The position numbers and the translations under genes are program-made. The notes beneath the pieces were generated by a model, which worked only from the letters and a program-made list of their open reading frames with translations, made no database searches and was not told the DNA's origin. Positions 6,448 through 10,187 of a stretch of 10,187 nucleotides of DNA are shown piece after piece; positions within the stretch are counted from its first letter, which is position 1; each line of letters opens with the position of its first letter. This stretch comes from JBNKDD01 sp050288085 (GTDB lineage: Bacteria > Chloroflexota > Anaerolineae > Aggregatilineales > UBA3940): assembly GCA_050288085.1 (NCBI GenBank), contig JBNKDD010000203.1:1-10187 (forward strand). The letters are read 5' to 3'.

Positions 6448-6530
6448 TTGCCACCAAGATGAAACATACCCGAAAAACGAGAATGGGGGGCATGGACACA
6501 CAATCCGCATCCATCCATGCTCCCGGAAAA

Positions 6531-7394
6531 TTAAGCGTTAGGGATACCGACCGGCTCTGCTGCCTCGACTTTGCCGCGCTCACGCCAGTAGATGTAGGCT
6601 ACTACGATCATTGCCAGCGCCAGGCCAATGCCAAACTCGCCGTACACGTAGGGAGTCGGGCCGGTATTCTGGGTCAGGGGGTCAAAAAGATTCTGGATAA
6701 ACAGATTGTGGCTGGCATGTAATATCGCAGCGGGCCACAGGCTATTCGATTTCAGCCGGAACCAGGCCATCGGGAAACTGAACCCAACGGCGAGGCAGCA
6801 GAAACAGATCAGGCCAAACCAGACCGGCGCACCCTCGTTCCGGTAATCGGCCAGCAGGATCAGCGGGAAGTGCCAGAGTGCCCAGATCACACCACTGATC
6901 AGCACGGTTTTGGTGAAGGACAGCTTTTTGGAAAGCTCCGGCACCAGCAGGCCGCGCCAGCCAATCTCCTCGCCCAGGGCTGTCAAAAGGCTAGACAGGA
7001 TTCCGAGGGTAGCCAATTGCAGCACATATACTACGAGGAGGATTGTCAGTGAGGGGGTATCGGGATCGCTGCCGACCAGTTGAGCCATCAACTCGGCGGG
7101 GGCAAAGCGGCCCAACCCGGTCAGCCAGATGACGAGATAGGTCACCAGGCCAATCGCTAACGGCAGCAGATAAGCCGCCAGCAGGAACTTAAACCTGCCC
7201 GGTTTCCAGCCCAGCCCGCGCAGGCTGCGGTGGAAGATCAGTTGGGTGATGATGGCGGCGATGCCAGGGCTCCACATCAGGCCGATGATATACAGCACGT
7301 TGGTGTCAAGGCTGCCTGCGGAGATGATCAGGTAATAGAAGATCAGGCTAAAGGCAAATGTGATGCCTAGAAAGACGGCGATTTTTTTAGTCAT
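6531..7394 (-). CDS. CPBP-family intramembrane glutamic metalloprotease (Abi/CAAX type)
   Basis: A 287-residue polytopic membrane protein with the CPBP (Abi, PF02517) signature in its second half. Motif 1 is EEIGWRG (E142, E143, R147). Motif 2 is the WALWHFP block with H175. Motif 3 is ILHASHN with H226 and N230. These are the catalytic residues of the Rce1-like fold. About eight hydrophobic segments span residues 5-280. Members act on membrane-bound peptides or proteins, and some protect against self-made bacteriocins. The substrate here is unknown. The ATG at 7394-7392 is preceded by GAGGTG, but that Shine-Dalgarno lies inside a long hairpin (7399-7456). It is the last gene of the ArsR-headed cluster, 82 bp after the previous stop, so it may be read from the same transcript with separate translational control. 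Confidence 0.88.
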   Translation of the reverse strand: MTKKIAVFLGITFAFSLIFYYLIISAGSLDTNVLYIIGLMWSPGIAAIITQLIFHRSLRGLGWKPGRFKFLLAAYLLPLAIGLVTYLVIWLTGLGRFAPAELMAQLVGSDPDTPSLTILLVVYVLQLATLGILSSLLTALGEEIGWRGLLVPELSKKLSFTKTVLISGVIWALWHFPLILLADYRNEGAPVWFGLICFCCLAVGFSFPMAWFRLKSNSLWPAAILHASHNLFIQNLFDPLTQNTGPTPYVYGEFGIGLALAMIVVAYIYWRERGKVEAAEPVGIPNA

Positions 7395-7398
7395 AAGT

Positions 7399-7456
7399 CA
7401 CCTCAGTGTATAGAGTATCAGGATTCTGGGCGGCGTCCAACACTCTATACGAGGTG
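7399..7456 (-). promoter_or_regulatory. Hairpin that would sequester the protease ribosome-binding site
   Basis: On the minus strand the 5' arm CACCTCGTATAGAGT (7456-7442) pairs fully with the 3' arm ACTCTATAC-ACT-GAGGTG (7416-7399): 9 bp plus 6 bp with a 3-base bulge, around a 25-nt loop. The last six bases of the 3' arm, GAGGTG, are the Shine-Dalgarno of the gene starting at 7394, five bases before its ATG. When folded, the site would be blocked. Temperature, a ligand, a protein or read-through by ribosomes from upstream could open it. A transcription-factor operator is an alternative reading of the same dyad. Confidence 0.55.
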
Positions 7457-7476
7457 GCTGTGGGAAATGTTTCGTG

Positions 7477-8052
7477 TCATTCCTCGATGTTCTTACTAGC
7501 CTTTCTTGATTTAACCTCGACAATTTTGACCAGCAGGACAAACAGGCTCAGGGCTGCTACCAGTGACAAAACATTGACGATGATAAACTTGATGGTGGTG
7601 AGGGTCAGGGTAAAGGTCAGCAGCCCAGCAGATGGGTTTGGGTGCTGATTGAGCAAAACCAGGATGCCGATGTTCTCCAACCAGTCCAGGGGAATCAGCA
7701 GAAGGCTTATCCCGGTAAAGACTTTCCACATCTCACGCTTTGGGAACAGACGAGAAAACGTCAGGCCCAGCAGCAAGCCATAAGCCGCCCCTGAGACAAT
7801 AGCATAAAACACATCGATCACAAGCACCTGCCGGTAGATCAGCCTGCCCTGATCACCATAAGAGGTTATCATATCGGCGGCCTGTTCAGGGGTGTTGAAG
7901 GCTACATTATCCAGCATCATTGTGCCGCCGGATACCTCCATCAGCCGCCTCGCCGGGCCAAAGTTGAAGTAGATCAGGCTGAAGACAATAAATATTGCAA
8001 CGCCGATCAATGTGTTACGGGCTGTCAGGAAAGGTCGAATGCGTTCAAACAT
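7477..8052 (-). CDS. Hypothetical four-helix membrane protein
   Basis: A 191-residue integral membrane protein. Hydrophobic segments lie near residues 13-31, 76-98, 111-134 and 148-176. A soluble loop of about 45 residues follows the first helix (GTMMLDNVAFNTPEQAADMITSYGDQGR), and the tail is charged (KSRKASKNIEE). The DWLENIGI stretch at about 123-130, with Asp and Glu-Asn inside helix 3, is the most distinctive element. No characterised family is recognised. The frame is open for 33 more codons upstream, but the ATG at 8052 has GGAGG seven bases before it and follows the stop of the upstream gene by two bases. The longer form would overlap that gene extensively. Tight spacing puts it in the ArsR-headed operon. 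Confidence 0.8.
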   Translation of the reverse strand: MFERIRPFLTARNTLIGVAIFIVFSLIYFNFGPARRLMEVSGGTMMLDNVAFNTPEQAADMITSYGDQGRLIYRQVLVIDVFYAIVSGAAYGLLLGLTFSRLFPKREMWKVFTGISLLLIPLDWLENIGILVLLNQHPNPSAGLLTFTLTLTTIKFIIVNVLSLVAALSLFVLLVKIVEVKSRKASKNIEE

Positions 8053-8054
8053 CG

Positions 8055-8336
8055 TTAATCCTCCACCAGTTGTAAACGCTGCGGGCTGTTCCCAGATCGC
8101 TTGATCAGGCCGCGGGCTTCGAGATCGAGCTTGACGGTGGTGTAGTACCATCCAATCGAACCGTCAAAGTTACCGTTGAGCTTGTCCTCCACAAAACGCT
8201 GTGCTTCCCTGAAGGTCAACCCTTCGTGTTCTTGTAAAGTGGTGAGTATCGCCTGCTTCATGGCCTCATATTTGGTGCGGTCGATATTGGTGCCCTGCTT
8301 ACCTGTGGGGTGTAAGGTCATAATCCGGTCACTCAT
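8055..8336 (-). CDS. DUF6958-like small winged-helix-type protein
   Basis: A 93-residue protein beginning MSDRIMTLHPTGKQGTNIDR, a pattern I associate with the DUF6958 family. It has an N-terminal segment with TLHP-GKQG-NID, helices around KYEAMKQAILTTLQEHEGLTFREAQRFVEDKL, then FDGSIGWYYTTVKLDLEARGLIKR and SPQRLQL. The predicted shape (helix, helix, then WYYTTVKLDLEARGLI followed by a short beta wing) suggests a winged-helix fold, possibly a DNA- or protein-binding accessory. No enzyme motif is seen. The start at 8336 is chosen because GGAG lies six bases upstream. In-frame ATGs at 8348 and 8357 have no comparable site. It sits 21 bases after the SRPBCC stop and 2 bases before the next start, so cotranscription is very likely. 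Confidence 0.75.
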   Translation of the reverse strand: MSDRIMTLHPTGKQGTNIDRTKYEAMKQAILTTLQEHEGLTFREAQRFVEDKLNGNFDGSIGWYYTTVKLDLEARGLIKRSGNSPQRLQLVED

Positions 8337-8357
8337 TATTTTCTCCATAACAACCAA

Positions 8358-8792
8358 TCACTGACGTGTACTATCTAGCATCGTATAGAGTAGTTGGGGG
8401 AGGCTGGTTCGCAGATGACGCCGCCAGCCGCGAGCCAGGATCACGCTAATTGCCAGGCCGCTCAGTTCTTCAAAGCCCTGATGTTCCAGGGTCAGGTGGG
8501 TGCCTGTTTCGGTAGGGACCAGGGTCCAGGTGACGACGGTCGGGCTCTTCATCGGGCCGCCCTGCCAGGTGTAGGCCAGTTGATGAGGTTCGTCTGCCAC
8601 AATTACTTCGCAGTCAACCACCCCATCAAAGCCCCATGCGGAGTGTGTTCTGAATTGGAACTTGTGCCCCACTACCGGTTGGATATCGTTATCCATCAGC
8701 CAACGCCCAAGCAAATCACTTTCGGTCAGGGCACGCCACACCCGTTCAGGTGGGTGAGGGTAGTGACGTTCAAATAGGAGATGTCGTTTCAC
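8358..8792 (-). CDS. SRPBCC / AHSA1-type ligand-binding domain protein
   Basis: A 144-residue START-like (SRPBCC) protein of the activator-of-Hsp90-ATPase homologue 1 type. Hallmarks are the opening strand and PHPPERVWRALTESDLLGRWL (12-32), GHKFQFRTH, a GVVDCEVIVADEPHQLAYTW core (57-76), VTWTLVPTETGTHLTLEHQGF (87-107), and the closing amphipathic helix with GWRRHLRTSLPQLL (122-135). The family forms a hydrophobic cavity for small molecules; the ligand here is unknown. Its GTG start overlaps the arsR stop (GTGA, four bases), a translational-coupling arrangement. ArsR-SRPBCC pairs are common in bacteria and often encode a repressor plus a companion that may bind the inducer or a stressed protein. 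Confidence 0.88.
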   Translation of the reverse strand: MKRHLLFERHYPHPPERVWRALTESDLLGRWLMDNDIQPVVGHKFQFRTHSAWGFDGVVDCEVIVADEPHQLAYTWQGGPMKSPTVVTWTLVPTETGTHLTLEHQGFEELSGLAISVILARGWRRHLRTSLPQLLYTMLDSTRQ

Positions 8793-9133
8793 GGGGTGTT
8801 ATCCTCTTCTTCGGCGGCAATCTCATCTAAGACACTTCCCAGGTTATCCAGGGCTGATCCCCAGAAATCCTTAAAGAAGGTCACCCACATATAGACCTCC
8901 ATCAGAGTTTGGGGCTCCAGGTGATAGAAGTTATACCGACCCTCTTTTTCCACCGAAACCAGATTCGCATCACGCAAGATGCCGAGATGCTGGCTGATCG
9001 CCGGGCGGGAGACGGTAGTAAATGACTCGGCCAGATGGGTGGCAGAGTCTTTACCCTGCGCCAACTGCATCAAAATCTCACGGCGAATCGGGTGGGCGAT
9101 GGCATCGAATACATCAATTGGATTATCATGCAT
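8789..9133 (-). CDS. ArsR-family winged-helix transcriptional repressor
   Basis: A 114-residue repressor of the ArsR/SmtB fold. It opens with FDAIAHPIRREILMQL (9-24), the usual first helix. The DNA-recognition region is THLAESFTTVSRPAISQHLGILRDANLV (about 32-59), followed by the wing VEKEGRYNFYHLE (61-73). The C-terminal helix FKDFWGSALDNLGSVLDEI is typical of the subgroup encoded with SRPBCC partners. It contains no cysteine, so the classical ArsR metal site is absent and a non-metal signal is more likely. The ATG at 9133 has AGGGG eight bases upstream. It heads a five-gene cluster and probably represses its own promoter through the two dyads at 9152-9204. Confidence 0.92.
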   Translation of the reverse strand: MHDNPIDVFDAIAHPIRREILMQLAQGKDSATHLAESFTTVSRPAISQHLGILRDANLVSVEKEGRYNFYHLEPQTLMEVYMWVTFFKDFWGSALDNLGSVLDEIAAEEEDNTP

Positions 9134-9151
9134 CGAGTTTACCCCTGACGT

Positions 9152-9167
9152 GTAAGGAAAAGCTTAC
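9152..9167. promoter_or_regulatory. Candidate ArsR operator, proximal site
   Basis: GTAAG-GAAAAG-CTTAC is a 5 bp dyad with a 6-base spacer. It lies downstream of the predicted transcription start of the arsR operon, where a bound repressor would block elongation or clearance. It has the same core and spacer length as the site at 9185-9204, with centres 35 bp apart. Confidence 0.55.
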
Positions 9168-9179
9168 CTATTAACGGTA

Positions 9180-9208
9180 ATTATACGTAAGTTTTTCCTT
9201 ACGTGCAA
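9180..9208 (-). promoter_or_regulatory. Promoter of the arsR-headed operon
   Basis: On the minus strand TTGCAC (9208-9203) and an exact TATAAT (9185-9180) are 17 bp apart. The expected start near 9173 gives a leader of about 40 nt to the arsR ATG. The -35 is weak and the -10 perfect. The distal dyad overlaps the spacer. Confidence 0.65.
9185..9204. promoter_or_regulatory. Candidate ArsR operator, distal site
   Basis: ACGTAAG-TTTTTC-CTTACGT is a perfect 7 bp dyad with a 6-base spacer. It fills the spacer between the predicted -35 and -10 of the arsR promoter, an ideal place for steric repression. It could also affect the divergent lipoprotein gene starting at 9297. Confidence 0.6.
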
Positions 9209-9296
9209 GTCTCTTTTGAAGTTGCTTGCTACCCGATTTCATTGCATGATTTATAGCAGTCATAATCTTTTATAGATTGATGTAATTGAGGTGACC

Positions 9297-9764
9297 ATGG
9301 ATCAAAGGTTAAACTGTCAAAACCTGTTGTTCATCCCATTGGTTGCACTGATCCTCACCGGCTGCACCCTGAATCTTCTTAATCAACCGCCGGAGCCAAA
9401 TGCCCTGATATTGAAGATAGCATCTGACCAGGGTTGGCAGTACTCCCAGGTCTCAATCAAGGAAGGTGAAACATTCTCAATCGAGGTCGGCTCGGTTGAA
9501 TGGGGCGACCAGAACACTACCATTACTGATGGGCTGGGTCTCGATTATGTATGTGGTGATCCAACCTGTTGCGAACCCATGCCCAACGTTCAATATGGGG
9601 CGTTAATCGGGAGGGTTGGGGATCAGGATTTCCTGGTTGGGAATGGGGGAACGTTTACATTGAACAGTAGTGGCCTGCTTGCTTTTCGAGTCAATGATTG
9701 TGATGCCGGGCTGCATGATAATTCCGGTGAGATGATAGTTGTAATTTTAACCTACGAGGAATGA
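9297..9764 (+). CDS. Lipoprotein with LecA (PA-IL)-like lectin domain
   Basis: A 155-residue exported lipoprotein. Residues 1-22 form a signal peptide ending in the lipobox LTGC, so C23 is the lipidated residue. The rest resembles the PA-IL/LecA galactose-binding beta-sandwich. YSQVSIKEGETFSIEV matches the early strands, QYGALIGRVGDQDFLVGNGGTF (100-120) the central ones, and GLLAFRVNDCDAGLHDNSGEMIVVI (126-150) the calcium and sugar loop, where PA-IL has ND...NNSG. D134 and D141-N142 fall in that region, but the loop is not identical, so sugar binding is unproven. A cysteine cluster (CGDPTCC, 86-92) may form disulfides. ATG 9297 is preferred over GTG 9291 because GAGG lies five bases before it. 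It is divergent from arsR; a shared control region is possible. Confidence 0.75.
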   Translation: MDQRLNCQNLLFIPLVALILTGCTLNLLNQPPEPNALILKIASDQGWQYSQVSIKEGETFSIEVGSVEWGDQNTTITDGLGLDYVCGDPTCCEPMPNVQYGALIGRVGDQDFLVGNGGTFTLNSSGLLAFRVNDCDAGLHDNSGEMIVVILTYEE

Positions 9765-10095
9765 CTGTATTGGCCCTGATAAACCAAACACACACCTGTG
9801 TAAATGCCCCACATCTTAATTTGTGAGATAATCATCTACATTATCGTCAGTGGGGTTGATAGGATGAGAGATAGTGATCGGTAACCGCTCTTGAATCGTG
9901 TTGTCAGCGGCAGGGCTTGCCATGTTGACTGGATATACTATACGGCTGATGGCCGCAGGCACACAGCCCTCACGCCGAATTACAGCGCATCAGGGGGAGA
10001 TGTCTGGGTTCCGTAGTGCAAGGCAGCAACAGACGATTCATGATGGGGTGCCTGGATTTTACCCTGGTATTCTGAAGCTGGGATCGGAGAGAGCT
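9765..10095. other. Non-coding gap with a nested hairpin and a weak promoter candidate
   Basis: No gene is recognised in these 331 bases. At 9807-9855, CCCCAC/GTGGGG arms enclose a second dyad, GATAAT (9827-9832) with ATTATC (9840-9845), perhaps the end of the lipoprotein transcript, though no T-run follows. TTGCCA (9917-9922) and TATACG (9939-9944), 16 bp apart, are a weak plus-strand promoter candidate for the gene at 10096. The frame of that gene is open back to 9895, so part of the gap could be coding if a start such as ATG 9922 were used. Confidence 0.4.
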
Positions 10096-10187
10096 ATGTC
10101 CGTTCGTTTCTTCATCGGCCCATTTGATCCAAAGCTCTGGGAAGATCCCAACTCGCCGCCTGATCCGGAGCCAGTAAGCTCATTGCG
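10096..10187 (+). CDS. Unrecognised protein, N-terminal fragment (cut by window end)
   Basis: The ATG at 10096 has GGAG six bases upstream and opens a frame that runs to the window edge (30 codons). The N-terminus reads MSVRFFIGPFDPKLWEDPNS followed by PPDPEPVSSL. It has no signal peptide and is rich in Pro and Asp. The family is not recognised from so little sequence. An in-frame ATG at 9922 would add 58 residues, but that stretch has no clear Shine-Dalgarno, so 10096 is preferred. Confidence 0.5.
   Translation, partial: MSVRFFIGPFDPKLWEDPNSPPDPEPVSSL

Noticed and set aside
6247..6490. After removing the MITE-like element, the ATGGGGGGCAT near 6483 falls at the same 129-base distance as PMGGGH codons in copy 2.
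   Set aside because: The sequence between does not align, and the GGGGGGATGGG match before the element already places the remnant's 3' part; the spacing is probably coincidence.
6335..6722. Short plus-strand open frames across the MITE-like element and the protease 3' end.
   Set aside because: They span the inverted repeats and lie antisense to the CPBP gene with no family resemblance.
8053..8151. 33-codon upstream extension of the four-helix membrane protein.
   Set aside because: It lies within the DUF6958-like gene, reads as basic low-complexity sequence, and the ATG at 8052 has a strong Shine-Dalgarno.
7442..8391. The 11-mer TCGTATAGAGT occurs in the hairpin arm (minus strand, 7452-7442) and again at 8381-8391 inside the SRPBCC gene.
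   Set aside because: A shared 11-mer is expected several times by chance in a 10 kb window searched on both strands, and the second copy is ordinary coding sequence.
1..10187. CRISPR arrays, tRNA or rRNA genes, transposases and phage integrases.
   Set aside because: No regularly spaced direct repeats, no cloverleaf candidate, and no protein with the relevant motifs was seen on either strand.

Overview
The window reads as bacterial chromosomal DNA of moderate GC content. It carries an exported lipoprotein with a canonical lipobox, Shine-Dalgarno sites before most starts, an intrinsic terminator, and AraC, ArsR and OmpR-type regulators. The gene content and the C-rich palindromic intergenic repeats (CCCC-TTGCAA-GGGG type) remind me of Chloroflexota (Anaerolineae-like lineages). 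That placement is an impression from gene style, not a measurement. No rRNA, tRNA, CRISPR array, transposase or phage gene was seen.

Layout. (1) 1-447: the 5' part of a minus-strand membrane protein, then a short palindromic element bracketed by near-identical 19-20 bp direct repeats, lying between it and a divergent AraC regulator. (2) 448-2304: the AraC-family regulator (+), a promoter, and an OmpR/PhoB-type response regulator with no kinase beside it, closed by a strong intrinsic terminator. (3) 2431-3495: two minus-strand genes of unknown function, one membrane-anchored and one soluble and charged, separated by a long hairpin. (4) 3602-4415: a hairpin repeat and a SAM-dependent methyltransferase. 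(5) 4459-6335: a tandem family of membrane proteins sharing an N-terminal domain of about 100 residues that resembles Imm1-type immunity domains. It holds two intact copies and a decayed third. The first intact copy also has a DUF3592-like C-terminal domain. (6) 6341-6447: a MITE-like element with imperfect terminal inverted repeats, sitting between convergent genes. (7) 9133 down to 6531: a five-gene minus-strand cluster of ArsR repressor, SRPBCC/AHSA1 protein, DUF6958-like small protein, four-helix membrane protein and CPBP intramembrane protease. It starts from a promoter with an exact TATAAT -10 flanked by two GTAAG-N6-CTTAC dyads. The protease Shine-Dalgarno lies inside a long hairpin. 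(8) 9297-10187: a lipoprotein with a LecA (PA-IL)-like lectin domain, a 331-base gap, and the beginning of an unrecognised gene cut by the window end.

How the parts may work together. The ArsR-headed cluster looks like one autoregulated operon. ArsR probably binds the two dyads and represses its own promoter. The SRPBCC start overlaps the arsR stop, and the next two genes follow at 21 nt and 2 nt. The protease gene appears to have an extra layer of translational control. The Imm1-like array looks like a lineage-specific family that grows by duplication and decays at its 3' end. The cognate toxin or partner, if any, is not in the window.
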